Below are positions 48,471 through 57,227 of a stretch of DNA of 64,000 bases, piece after piece. Source of the DNA: Trueperaceae bacterium (lineage in GTDB: Bacteria; Deinococcota; Deinococci; Deinococcales; Trueperaceae). Positions within the stretch are counted from its first letter, which is position 1; each line of letters opens with the position of its first letter. The notes below the pieces were generated by a model, which was given only the letters and a program-made list of their open reading frames with translations, did not search any database and was not told where the DNA came from. The stretch covers positions 109,683-173,682 of the forward strand of contig DASVCN010000020.1 of NCBI GenBank assembly GCA_036381595.1, written 5' to 3'. The translations under genes were made by a program, and so were the position numbers.

Positions 48471-49235
48471 TTGTCCCAACCTGAATCAGACGGAAGCAAC
48501 GAGGCGACCAGCAAGGAGCACGCGTCGCCGTTCCGCCAGGTGGCCCAGCGTATCGCCGAGCAGATCTCGGCCGGCGAGCTGTCACCGGGAACCCGCATCC
48601 CCGCCGAGCGCAAGCTCGCCGAGGAGTACGCCATCTCCCGTATGACGGCCAGGGCGGCCGTCGAGCATCTTGCTCAGCAAGGTCTAGTCGAGCGGAAGGA
48701 CCGGTCCGGCACCTATGTCGCCCAGCCGAAGGTGAGACTCGACCTCTCCGTAGCGGCTGGCCTGAGCGATCAGTTTCGGGGAGTAGGGATAGTGCCGGGT
48801 GCGAAGTTGATCGTGGCACGAACCTTGCCGGGAGGTTCGGTAGCCAAGGAGGTCTCGAACGCGCTGGACCTCCGGGAGGACGACCTGATACACGAACTCA
48901 GGCGCCAGCGCACCGGGAACGGTGAGTCGCTGGTGCTCGAGGAGTCGTACTTCCCGGCATCCCGCTTCCCCGGACTGCTGGACCACGACCTTACCGGATA
49001 CTCGATCTACCACCTTCTGCAAGAGGAGTACGGCCAGAGTCTGCACCGGTTCAGGCAGGAGCTCGAACTGGTGCAACTCGACGCCGAACGAGCCCAGGTG
49101 CTCGAGACACGGCCAGACGTGATGTCGTTCAGAGTCACCAGAACTGTCTGGAACTCGGAGGGTGCGGCGGTCGAGTTCGCTCGGGACTTCTACCGGGCCG
49201 ACAGGGTGGTGTTCACGACCGCAGCTACCAAGTAA
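48471..49235 (+). CDS. GntR-family regulator (HutC/UTRA type)
   Basis: A 254-residue regulator. The start is TTG 48471 after GGGGAAGGA; upstream codons lie over the operator and are not protein-like. Winged helix at residues ~20-85 (SAGELSPGTRIPAERKLAEE, SRMTARAAVEHLAQQGLVER) and UTRA effector domain at ~95-245 (LDLREDDLIHELRRQRTGNG, VFTTAA end). Its operator type occurs in front of its own gene and of the downstream nine-gene operon, so it very likely represses both and responds to an imported compound or a phosphorylated derivative. Confidence 0.92.
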   Translation: MSQPESDGSNEATSKEHASPFRQVAQRIAEQISAGELSPGTRIPAERKLAEEYAISRMTARAAVEHLAQQGLVERKDRSGTYVAQPKVRLDLSVAAGLSDQFRGVGIVPGAKLIVARTLPGGSVAKEVSNALDLREDDLIHELRRQRTGNGESLVLEESYFPASRFPGLLDHDLTGYSIYHLLQEEYGQSLHRFRQELELVQLDAERAQVLETRPDVMSFRVTRTVWNSEGAAVEFARDFYRADRVVFTTAATK

Positions 49236-49297
49236 CCGCGACGGCGCCGGCGATCGACCATTGTCCGGGCCGGGCCCATGAGGCCGGGAGGTCGAAT

Positions 49298-50452
49298 ATG
49301 GAGCAGTTCGACGTGGTGATCGTTGGTTCAGGACTCGTCGGCGCCGCCGTCGCCTGGGAACTCTCGCGGGCCGGAGTGCGTACAGCAGTGCTCGAAGCTA
49401 GCAACGAGATCGCCGCCGGTGCCAGCCGCTCGAACTCCGGCCTGCTCTGCACCGGCTTCGACTCCGAGCCTGGCACACTGGAGACCGAGATGATCCTCGA
49501 GCAGGGGCGGCGCTGGCGCCCGGTGTTCGACTCGCTGGGAATCCCCTACCGCATCCCCGGCGCCCTCGTACTGGCGCACGATGAAGCCCAGGAGGCGCGG
49601 CTTCCTGCGCTGGCGCGGAACGCCAGCCAGAACGGCGTGGAGACGACGCTGCTCGACAGGGCGGAAGTAGCCAGGCGGGAGCCTGGCGTTCGGGCACGAG
49701 CGGCCCTGCTGGTACCCGCTGAAGCGATAACCGACCCGTACGAGGTGGTGCGCGGGCTGCTGTCCCAGACGCCCGAGGTACGGCTGGAGTGGCCGGTGCG
49801 CGAGGTGAGCAGCGTGAACGGTGGCGCCGAGGTTGCCGGACCTGCGGGCCGGATCGCTGCTCGCTTCGTGATCAACTGCGCCGGCCTCTATGCCGACGAG
49901 GTCGCCGCCGACGGCGCCTTCCAGATCACTCCACGACGTGGCGAGTTCCTGGCGTTCGGCGAGGGCTCGGCGGAGCGGATCAGGCATATCCTGCTGCCGG
50001 TCCCCAGCGGTCGCACCAAGGGTGTTCTCCTCTTCCCCACTGTTCACGGTCGTCTGTGCGCCGGTCCCAGCGCAATAGACCAGGTCGACAAAGAGGATTG
50101 GCGGCCGAGGGCGAACGAGCTCAGCCGGATCCGCGCCCGTGCCGCGGAGATCCTCCCCGAACTCGCTTCGGTAAAGCCTGTGGCAGCCTGGGCCGGACTC
50201 CGACCGGTCGGGCATCCGCGTAACTACTACGTCGGCTGGTCGAGCCGCGTCCCGTCGATGCTCAGCATCGCCGGCATCCGCTCGACCGGCCTCTCGTCCT
50301 GCCTCGGCCTCTCCAGCCTGGCTCTACGACTGCTCGAGGAACGAGGACTGGAATCACGCGGGCGAGAACTTCGCCCGCTCACGCCTGCGGCAGAGTCGAT
50401 GCCGGTTCCCTGGTGGGAGCGGCTTAACCGGCTGAGGAACTGGAGCGGCTGA
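49298..50452 (+). CDS. FAD-dependent oxidoreductase, glycerol-3-phosphate dehydrogenase-like (copy 1)
   Basis: A 384-residue DAO-superfamily flavoprotein. FAD is bound by DVVIVGSGLVGAAVAWELS; then come GASRSNSGLLCTGFDSEPGT and AITDPYEVVRGLL, and the C-terminal GIRSTGLSSCLGLSSLALRL. Closest family style is glycerol-3-phosphate oxidase/dehydrogenase (GlpA/GlpO) without the Fe-S extension. Position 51 is Cys (SGLLCTG), where the paralogue at 57224 and GlpA-type enzymes have His (SGILHTG). It lies 62 bp after the regulator gene, in the same transcription unit. Confidence 0.88.
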   Translation: MEQFDVVIVGSGLVGAAVAWELSRAGVRTAVLEASNEIAAGASRSNSGLLCTGFDSEPGTLETEMILEQGRRWRPVFDSLGIPYRIPGALVLAHDEAQEARLPALARNASQNGVETTLLDRAEVARREPGVRARAALLVPAEAITDPYEVVRGLLSQTPEVRLEWPVREVSSVNGGAEVAGPAGRIAARFVINCAGLYADEVAADGAFQITPRRGEFLAFGEGSAERIRHILLPVPSGRTKGVLLFPTVHGRLCAGPSAIDQVDKEDWRPRANELSRIRARAAEILPELASVKPVAAWAGLRPVGHPRNYYVGWSSRVPSMLSIAGIRSTGLSSCLGLSSLALRLLEERGLESRGRELRPLTPAAESMPVPWWERLNRLRNWSG

Positions 50453-50616
50453 TCAGCGTGAGCGTGCGGACTGGTCTCGTGCTGGGCACACGCTGCTCCC
50501 ACCACGTGCCAATCGCTCAGGCCGCCGTCTGACCGTGCGCCGCGCTCGCGCAGGGTCGTGAGAGCTGAACCTGGGAGTCGATGGACCGGGCGCCGGCCAC
50601 CACCGGGCGACCAAGC
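50453..50616 (+). other. Intergenic region upstream of the nine-gene operon
   Basis: The first 164 bp of a 432-bp gap. GC-rich, with no gene or convincing terminator visible. The promoter, operator and leader that occupy the rest are listed separately. Confidence 0.4.
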
Positions 50617-50662
50617 TTGACAACTCCCAAGTACTTGTCTAGACTCTGGCCTATACCAATTT
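50617..50662 (+). promoter_or_regulatory. Promoter and UTRA-GntR operator of the nine-gene operon
   Basis: TTGACA (50617-50622) and TAGACT (50640-50645) are 17 bp apart. TGGCCTATACCAATTT (50647-50662) begins one base after the -10 box; its complement AAATTGGTATAGGCCA is a close match to HutC/DasR-type operators. It differs from the element at 48431 at a single base. A repressor there would block initiation. Confidence 0.8.
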
Positions 50663-50884
50663 TCTGCTGCCGGTGAACCCGCGAACTCTGAGAGCGGGGA
50701 GTCCTAGTTCAGAAAGGATGTCAACCCAAGCCCGCCCGCAACTCCTCGCCTGGTGCGCGGAACGCCGATGGCATCTCCTCGAACCCACGAGCCGCCCGGC
50801 ACCGGTCGCGACACGCTCCCTGTCAGCCGCCTCCTTAGGTGAGACCGGCACCCGGAACAGCACCGGGACGTAAGGAGAGACGAC
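50663..50884 (+). promoter_or_regulatory. Long structured 5' leader of the nine-gene operon
   Basis: About 220 nt between the predicted start site and the first codon. Small hairpins are visible: CCCGC/GCGGG (50678-50682 with 50694-50698) and CCCGG/CCGGG (50851-50855 with 50863-50867). The latter lies just before the Shine-Dalgarno AAGGAG (50872). I do not recognise a known riboswitch class. The leader may only reflect a distant promoter, or may carry translational control. Confidence 0.35.
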
Positions 50885-52906
50885 GTGCTCGAACCATCCT
50901 CAAGGACACCCTCGCTCCGTAGGTCATCGCTCGCCCTGTTGTTCACGATGGCCGCGACGATCCTCGTCAGCGCCGTCGCGCAGCAGTGCCCCACGGTCTC
51001 CGATCCGCAGGGCCTGATAAGCGAGTGGCCACAGCAGCTCGAGCTGGCGGAGTTCGAGGCGCAGACCGAAGAGTCGCTCGCGTTCAGCGAGAATCCACTC
51101 TTCGCCGATGCCGTGGCGGCAGGAGAGCTGCCACCGGCGGAGGACCGCCTTCCCGCCGAGCCCCTCGTCGTCCTGCCCTATGACGACTGCGGCAGCTACG
51201 GAGGTACGCTCCGCGGTACCTCGCGCGCTCCGGAGTCGGGCACGTCGGAACTGCTCAGCTGGCGTCAGGTGAACCTCGTACGCATGAGTGACGACCTGAG
51301 CACCATCGTTCCCAACGTCGCCAAGTCGTGGTCGTGGAACGAGGATCTCAGCTCGATAACCTTCGTCCTGCGGGAAGGCCATCGCTGGTCGGACGGCGAA
51401 CCGTTCACCGCCGACGACGTGGTGTTCTACATCGAGGACATCATCAAGAACGAAGAGCTCCACCCCACCGTGCCCGATCCCTGGCTCGTCGCCGGGGAAC
51501 CGGTGGTGGTCGAGAAGATCGACGACCTCACCTTCACCTTCCACTTCGCAGCGCCCGCCCCCGGCCTCCTTCACTACTTCGCCACCGGCGGCTCCTACTT
51601 CGCGCCATACGCCCCGGCCCACTACTACGAACCGCTGCACATCGCCTACAACGAGAACGCCGACGAAGAAGCCAGGGAGGCCGGATTCGACGGCTGGGCA
51701 CAACGTTTCGACCAGGCCTGGGACGAATGGAAGGACGCCGAGGTGCTGGCGCCCGACGCCGTCAACCGTCCCACCCTCGAGAGCCACCTGCTCGAGGTCG
51801 ACGCCAACACCCAGCAGAGGGTCTTCGTAGCCAACCCCTACTACTTCAAGATCGACACGATGGGCCAGCAACTTCCCTACATCGACCGTCATCACGAGCG
51901 CTTCCTCGACGCAGAGCTGAACCTGCTGGCGATCCTCAACGGGGAGGTCGACGAGAAGGCACAGGGCGTCGCCTTCGCCGACTACCCCCTGCTCAAGGAG
52001 GGGGAGGCAGAAGGCGGCTACACGCTGCGGACACCTCCTGGTGCCGTCGGCAGCTTCATAGCGTTCAACATCACCCATCCCGACCCGGCCCTGCGCGAGA
52101 TCTACAGCGACGTCCGCTTCAGGCAGGCGATGTCGCTCGCCATAGACCGGGAGGAGATCAACCAGACGCTCTACTTCGGGCTTGGCACCCCGATGCAGGC
52201 GCTGCCGCCGGAGTCCCCCTTCACCACCGATGAAGACGAGTCGTACATGATCGACTACGACCCGGAGCGGGCGAACGCCCTGCTCGACGAGATGGGGCTC
52301 GAGCGGGGCGCCAACGGCATGCGGATGAGGCCCGACGGACGCCCCCTGCAGATCCTGTGGGAGTACTCCACCCAGTTCGCAAGCTCGAACCTGGTTCAAC
52401 TAGTCAGCGACTACTGGCGCGACGTGGGCGTGGCCGTGCAGGTTAGGGAAGTCACCAGCGCCCTTACCCGGGAGAAGGCCTGGAACAACCAGAACGACAT
52501 CAACATGGAGTGGGACGCGCCGTTCGAGCCCAACATGATCAGCCAGATCGACACTTACGTGCCCCCCTACACCCAGACGGGCCCGCTCTTCGGTGTGCCC
52601 TGGGTCAACTGGCGGAACAGCGGCGGAGCCGAGGGTGAGGAGCCACCCGACTGGGCCAAGCGCCTCTTCGAGCTGGCGGAGGAGTGGCGCACGGTCGAAC
52701 CGGGCAGCGAGCGCTACATGGAGATCGGCCGTGAGATGGTGGATATCAACCTCGAGAACCTCACCATCATCGGCCTCGTCTCCCGGCTTCCGGGCCCAAC
52801 GGTGGTCTCGAACAGATTGCGCAACGTAACAGAATGGCCCGTCCAGCACTACAACTGGGGACGCACTTACCCGGTGCGAGTCGATCAGTGGTATTTCGGC
52901 GACTGA
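50885..52906 (+). CDS. ABC transporter substrate-binding protein, long SBP_bac_5 type
   Basis: A 673-residue exported protein starting at GTG 50885 after AAGGAG. Signal peptide SSLALLFTMAATILVSAVAQ. The mature part is longer than dipeptide-binding proteins (~500 residues), with LREGHRWSDGEPFTADDVVF and SLAIDREEINQTLYFGLGTP. Long members of this family often bind oligosaccharides or other large solutes rather than peptides. It heads the operon whose enzymes suggest a glycerol- or polyol-phosphate-related ligand. Confidence 0.9.
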   Translation: MLEPSSRTPSLRRSSLALLFTMAATILVSAVAQQCPTVSDPQGLISEWPQQLELAEFEAQTEESLAFSENPLFADAVAAGELPPAEDRLPAEPLVVLPYDDCGSYGGTLRGTSRAPESGTSELLSWRQVNLVRMSDDLSTIVPNVAKSWSWNEDLSSITFVLREGHRWSDGEPFTADDVVFYIEDIIKNEELHPTVPDPWLVAGEPVVVEKIDDLTFTFHFAAPAPGLLHYFATGGSYFAPYAPAHYYEPLHIAYNENADEEAREAGFDGWAQRFDQAWDEWKDAEVLAPDAVNRPTLESHLLEVDANTQQRVFVANPYYFKIDTMGQQLPYIDRHHERFLDAELNLLAILNGEVDEKAQGVAFADYPLLKEGEAEGGYTLRTPPGAVGSFIAFNITHPDPALREIYSDVRFRQAMSLAIDREEINQTLYFGLGTPMQALPPESPFTTDEDESYMIDYDPERANALLDEMGLERGANGMRMRPDGRPLQILWEYSTQFASSNLVQLVSDYWRDVGVAVQVREVTSALTREKAWNNQNDINMEWDAPFEPNMISQIDTYVPPYTQTGPLFGVPWVNWRNSGGAEGEEPPDWAKRLFELAEEWRTVEPGSERYMEIGREMVDINLENLTIIGLVSRLPGPTVVSNRLRNVTEWPVQHYNWGRTYPVRVDQWYFGD

Positions 52907-52919
52907 CGACGAGTCCAGC

Positions 52920-52949
52920 GGCTGGAGGGGATTACCTCCCCCTCCAGCC
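52920..52949 (+). promoter_or_regulatory. Intercistronic hairpin between binding protein and permease genes
   Basis: GGCTGGAGGGG (52920-52930) pairs perfectly with CCCCTCCAGCC (52939-52949), loop of 8, fourteen bases after the binding-protein stop. It fits the pattern seen at four other transporter loci here. Confidence 0.75.
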
Positions 52950-52989
52950 CATTCCACGCCTGCTAGTTGCGGGCTGAGGGGAAACAAGG

Positions 52990-53985
52990 ATGCGCGGTCT
53001 TCGCTTCGTAGGCTGGCGGCTGCTGTCGATGGCCGGAACCCTGCTGGCGGTGTCGGTGGTGGCGTTCGTCATCATCCAGCTGCCACCCGGTGACTTCGCC
53101 GACGCCTACGTCGCCCAGAAGAGTCAGGCGGGCGGCGCCTTCAGCCGGACCGACCTCGCCAACCTGCGCCACTCCCTGGGGCTCGACCGGCCCTGGCACG
53201 AGCAGTACCTCTCCTGGATGAGCGGCATACTCCTGAGGTTCGACTTCGGTTACTCCTGGGAGTGGCAGCGACCGGTCACCGAGCTCATCGCCAGCCGCAT
53301 GCCGCTCACCCTGCTGCTCGCCTTCTCGACCCTGCTCTTCATGTACGGGGTAGCTCTTCCCATCGGCATCTACTCGGCCGTGCGGCAGTACTCGGTGGCC
53401 GACTACAGCTTCTCGCTGCTCGGCTACATCGGGCTCGCCACACCCAACTTCCTGCTCGCCCTCATCCTCATGTACTTCGGGCAGCAGTGGTTCGGCCAGA
53501 GCGTGGGTGGCCTCTTCTTACCAGAGTACGTAGGGCAACCGTGGAGCTGGGCCCGGTTCCTCGACCTGCTGGCCCACCTGTGGGTACCGGTAGTCGTCCT
53601 CGGAACCGCCGGGACCGCCTTCCTCGTTCGCTCGATGCGGGCGGTCCTCCTCGACGAGCTCGACAAGATGTACGTCCTGTCGGCCAAGGCCGGGGGGATC
53701 GCGCCGCTGCGACTGCTCATCAGGTACCCGGTGAGGCTGGCCCTCATCCCGATAGTCGCCACCCTGGGCTGGCGTCTCACCTACGTGATATCGGGCGCCC
53801 CGATCGTGGGTGTGGTCCTGGGCCTGCCCGATACCGGGCCCCTCTTCCTCAAGTCGCTGCTCAATCAGGACATGCAACTCGCCGGCGCCCTGGTGTTCAT
53901 CTTCTGCGCCCTCACCATCATCGGAACCTTCGTGTCCGACCTGCTCCTCGCCCTGCTCGATCCCCGCATAAAGCTCTCGGCATGA
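52990..53985 (+). CDS. Oligopeptide/oligosaccharide-type ABC transporter permease (DppB-like)
   Basis: A 331-residue DppB/OppB-class permease, start ATG 52990. It has RFVGWRLLSMAGTLLAVSVV, HSLGLDRPWHEQYLSWMSGI and the loop LSAKAGGIAPLRLLIRYPVR. The stop overlaps the next start (ATGA). It forms the channel with the DppC-like partner. Confidence 0.92.
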   Translation: MRGLRFVGWRLLSMAGTLLAVSVVAFVIIQLPPGDFADAYVAQKSQAGGAFSRTDLANLRHSLGLDRPWHEQYLSWMSGILLRFDFGYSWEWQRPVTELIASRMPLTLLLAFSTLLFMYGVALPIGIYSAVRQYSVADYSFSLLGYIGLATPNFLLALILMYFGQQWFGQSVGGLFLPEYVGQPWSWARFLDLLAHLWVPVVVLGTAGTAFLVRSMRAVLLDELDKMYVLSAKAGGIAPLRLLIRYPVRLALIPIVATLGWRLTYVISGAPIVGVVLGLPDTGPLFLKSLLNQDMQLAGALVFIFCALTIIGTFVSDLLLALLDPRIKLSA

Positions 53986-55130
53986 AGACCGTCGCCGCTC
54001 CCCGCTTCCTGCACCGGCCCAAGGGTCGCCTGCGGAGCTACGACAGCGCCAGCCAGTGGCAACTGGTCTGGTGGCGCTTCAAACGTCACCGGCTCGCCAT
54101 GCTGGGCCTCGCCGTACTCGGCCTCATGGTTCTTGCAGGGTTGTTCTCCGGCTTCATCGCGCCGTACGCCTCCGGGACTCGCACCGCGGACTACCTCAAC
54201 GGTCCCCCGACGCCGATCCGCTTCGTCGACAGCGAGGGCAGGTTTCATTTGCGCCCCTTCATCTACGGGCGCAAGATAGAGCGCGACCCGGTCACGTTGC
54301 GCCTACTGACCACACCGGACTTCGACCAGATCGTGCCCATCGAATTCTTCGTCCACGGCCAGGAGTACGAGTTCTGGGGACTCTTCCCCACGAACCTGCA
54401 CCTGTTCGGCACCGACTCCGTCACGATCCATCTCTTCGGCACCGACAGCATCGGACGAGACCTCTTCTCCCGGACCCTGTACTCGACCCGGGTCTCCCTC
54501 TCGGTCGGAGCGGTGGGTGTATTGATCGCCTTCATCCTCGGATCGATAATCGGCGGCATCGCAGGACTCTACGGGGGCCTGATCGACAGCGTCATCATGC
54601 GGCTGATCGAATTCATCCGGTCGGTACCGACCCTGCCGCTGTGGATGGCGCTCAGTGCCGCCGTGCCGCGGACCTGGACTCCCCTGCAGACCTATCTTGC
54701 GATCACCGTGATCCTGGCGCTCATCGGCTGGACGTGGCTGGCCCGGACCATCAGGAGCAAGCTGCTGGCGGTGCGTAACGAGGAGTTCGTGATCGCCGCC
54801 CGCCTCTCGGGCTGCACCGATGCCCGAATCATCGGCCGTCATCTGCTGCCCTCGTTCATGAGCTATCTGATCGTCGATATGACCATCGCCTTCCCCGAGA
54901 TCCTGCTGGCCGAGACCGCCCTCAGCTTCCTTGGCCTGGGACTGCGCGAGCCGGTCGAGAGCTGGGGGGTCCTCCTCTTCGCCGCCCAGAACGTGCGCTC
55001 CATCGCTCACACGCCCTGGCTCCTGATACCCGGCATCTTCGTCGTCCTCGCCGTGCTCGCCTTCAGCTTCGTGGGCGACGGCCTGCGGGACGCCGCCGAC
55101 CCTCACGCCAAGGGGGGCAGCGTTCGATGA
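53982..55130 (+). CDS. Oligopeptide/oligosaccharide-type ABC transporter permease (DppC-like, long form)
   Basis: A 382-residue permease starting at ATG 53982 (the frame open from 53262 overlaps the DppB gene). It has an enlarged extracytoplasmic region after the first membrane segment (residues ~60-150). Within it the family motif appears twice, NLHLFGTDSVT then IHLFGTDSIGRDLFSRTLYS, a short internal duplication. The EAA-type loop is SGCTDARIIGRHLLPSFMS. Long DppC forms are known in importers of larger solutes. Confidence 0.92.
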   Translation: MKTVAAPRFLHRPKGRLRSYDSASQWQLVWWRFKRHRLAMLGLAVLGLMVLAGLFSGFIAPYASGTRTADYLNGPPTPIRFVDSEGRFHLRPFIYGRKIERDPVTLRLLTTPDFDQIVPIEFFVHGQEYEFWGLFPTNLHLFGTDSVTIHLFGTDSIGRDLFSRTLYSTRVSLSVGAVGVLIAFILGSIIGGIAGLYGGLIDSVIMRLIEFIRSVPTLPLWMALSAAVPRTWTPLQTYLAITVILALIGWTWLARTIRSKLLAVRNEEFVIAARLSGCTDARIIGRHLLPSFMSYLIVDMTIAFPEILLAETALSFLGLGLREPVESWGVLLFAAQNVRSIAHTPWLLIPGIFVVLAVLAFSFVGDGLRDAADPHAKGGSVR

Positions 55131-56122
55131 CCGGCGAGCCGCTCCTTCGGGTGGAGGATCTCACCGTCGCGCTGCGCGTCGACGCCGGCCTGGTGGCGCT
55201 GATCGACAGCGTCAGTTTCAGCCTCGATTCCGGCCGGGTCCTCGCCCTCGTCGGCGAGAGCGGCTCGGGCAAGAGCGTTACCGCCCTCTCGCTCATGCGC
55301 CTCCTGCCCAACGCCATGAGGATCCACGAGGGCAGCATCAACTTCCGCTCCCGGCGCGCCGGCACTGTCGACCTTGCGGCGCTGCGACCGTACGGAAGGG
55401 AGATGCGCAGCATCCGCGGAAGCGAGATCGGCATGATCTTCCAGGAGCCGATGGCATCCTTCTCGCCGGTGCACACGATCGGCGAGCACATAGCAGACGT
55501 TCTGCGCGCGCACACCGACCTGAACTCCAAAGCGGTACGGGAGCGCGCCATCGAGATGCTTGACAGGGTGCAGATAGCCGACCCGCGGCGCGCCGTGGAC
55601 CGCTACCCGCACGAGTTCTCGGGCGGCATGCGGCAACGGGCGATGATCGCCAAGGCCCTCTGCTGCGGCCCCGCCCTGCTGATAGCCGATGAACCGACTA
55701 CCGCGCTCGACGTCACTATCCAGGCCCAGGTGCTGGAGCTGATGCTCGAGTTGCAGACCGAGTTCGAGATGGCGATCATCTTCATCACTCACGACCTGGG
55801 CGTGGTCGCTCAGATCGCCGACGAGGTGGCCGTGATGTACACCGGAAAGTTGATCGAGCAGGGGGACAAACGAGCAGTCTTCCGGCAGCCCGCCCATCCC
55901 TACACCCGGGAACTGCTGGCGGCGACGCCGCGGCTGGGACGCAACGGAGCGGCGGAACTGAGGACCATCCGGGGCAACGTACCCGGTCTGCTCGACCTTC
56001 CTTCGGGCTGTACCTTCCACCCGCGTTGCGACTCGTTCATCCACGGGTGCTGCGAACTTCACGAACCCGAGGACCGCTACCTGAGCGAGGAACACCGCGT
56101 GAGCTGCCACCTCTATGACTGA
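55127..56122 (+). CDS. ABC transporter ATPase (DppD-like)
   Basis: A 331-residue ATPase. Walker A VGESGSGKSVTALSLMRLL, Q-loop IGMIFQEPMASFSPVHT, signature FSGGMRQRAMIAKALC, Walker B ALLIADEPTTALDVT, and the oligopeptide-type C-terminal Cys motif GCTFHPRCDSFIHGC. It overlaps neighbours on both sides by 4-8 bp. With the DppF-like protein it powers the importer; this is the only peptide-type system in the window with its own ATPases. Confidence 0.94.
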   Translation: MTGEPLLRVEDLTVALRVDAGLVALIDSVSFSLDSGRVLALVGESGSGKSVTALSLMRLLPNAMRIHEGSINFRSRRAGTVDLAALRPYGREMRSIRGSEIGMIFQEPMASFSPVHTIGEHIADVLRAHTDLNSKAVRERAIEMLDRVQIADPRRAVDRYPHEFSGGMRQRAMIAKALCCGPALLIADEPTTALDVTIQAQVLELMLELQTEFEMAIIFITHDLGVVAQIADEVAVMYTGKLIEQGDKRAVFRQPAHPYTRELLAATPRLGRNGAAELRTIRGNVPGLLDLPSGCTFHPRCDSFIHGCCELHEPEDRYLSEEHRVSCHLYD

Positions 56123-57227
56123 GCGGCCCACTACCGAACCTGCGGGGATCCGAGTCGGGAGTAGCGGCTCAGTGCTCGAGCCGGGTAAGAGTTCCGGCGG
56201 CGTCCTCCTGGAAGTCTCGAACCTGACCGTGGAGTTCCCTACAGGCCGCGGACAACGCGGCGAATCGAAGCGCCTGCTGCGGGCGGTAGATGGGGTGAGC
56301 CTCACCATCGAACGTGGCGAGACGCTCGGCCTGGTAGGCGAGAGCGGCTCCGGCAAGACCACCTTCGGCAGGGCGCTGCTGCGAGTGGTACCGGCGACGC
56401 AGGGAAGGGTCAGGTACTTCACCGGTGACGGCCGCTCCATCGAGGTGCTCGAGCTCGACAGGCGGGGCCTTCGGGGGGTGTGGCGCGAGATGCAGATGAT
56501 CTTCCAGGATCCCTACTCCTCGCTCAACCCCCGCATGACGGTGGCGGACATCATCGGTGAACCGCTCGTCGCCAACCGACTGGCGAAGGGAGCGAGGCTG
56601 AGCGAGAAGGTGCGCGATATCGCCATTCGCTGCGGCCTCTCGCCGGAGCACCTGGGCCGGCATCCGCATGCCTTCAGCGGCGGCCAGCGGCAGCGCATAG
56701 CCATCGCCCGCTCGCTCGTGCTCGAGCCGTCGTTCGTGGTTTGCGACGAGGCCGTGTCGTCTCTCGACGTCTCGATCCAGTCGCAGATACTCAACCTCCT
56801 CTCGGAGTTGCAGCGAGATCTGGGCTTCACCTACCTGTTCATCGCCCACGACCTGTCGGTGGTGTCGCAGGTGAGCGACAGGGTCGCGGTCATGTACCTG
56901 GGCAGGATCGTCGAAATCGGTCCCACCGAGGCCATCTTCCGTTCCCCCAGGCACCCCTACACGGAGGCCCTCCTCTCCGCCATCCCAATGGCCGACCCCG
57001 ATACCCCCATGAAGCCGCGACTGCTCACCGGTGAACTGCCCGACCCCGCCGACCCGCCCTCGGGCTGCCCCTTCCGAACCCGCTGCCGCTTCGCGGTGGA
57101 GCGGTGCGCCACTGAGCGCCCCGAGCTCGTCGAGGTGGGTCCGAAGCAGGCAGTCGCCTGCCACTTCTTCGACCAGTTCGACCTGCAAGGGGCGATAGAT
57201 CATGCGCCCGGGAGTTCACCCCTATGA
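56115..57227 (+). CDS. ABC transporter ATPase (DppF-like)
   Basis: A 370-residue ATPase, partner of the DppD-like protein. Walker A LVGESGSGKTTFGRALLRVV, Q-loop MIFQDPYSSLNPRMTV, signature FSGGQRQRIAIARSLVLE, Walker B VVCDEAVSSLDVS and the C-terminal GCPFRTRCRFAVERC motif. An N-terminal extension of ~30 residues precedes the domain. The stop overlaps the FAD-enzyme start. Confidence 0.94.
   Translation: MTERPTTEPAGIRVGSSGSVLEPGKSSGGVLLEVSNLTVEFPTGRGQRGESKRLLRAVDGVSLTIERGETLGLVGESGSGKTTFGRALLRVVPATQGRVRYFTGDGRSIEVLELDRRGLRGVWREMQMIFQDPYSSLNPRMTVADIIGEPLVANRLAKGARLSEKVRDIAIRCGLSPEHLGRHPHAFSGGQRQRIAIARSLVLEPSFVVCDEAVSSLDVSIQSQILNLLSELQRDLGFTYLFIAHDLSVVSQVSDRVAVMYLGRIVEIGPTEAIFRSPRHPYTEALLSAIPMADPDTPMKPRLLTGELPDPADPPSGCPFRTRCRFAVERCATERPELVEVGPKQAVACHFFDQFDLQGAIDHAPGSSPL

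Noticed and set aside
50924..52399. A 491-codon open frame on the minus strand
   Set aside because: Antisense shadow of the long binding-protein gene; no ribosome-binding site or family motif.
53262..53981. N-terminal extension of the DppC-like permease
   Set aside because: Overlaps the DppB-like gene; Arg/Ala/Pro-rich translation without similarity.
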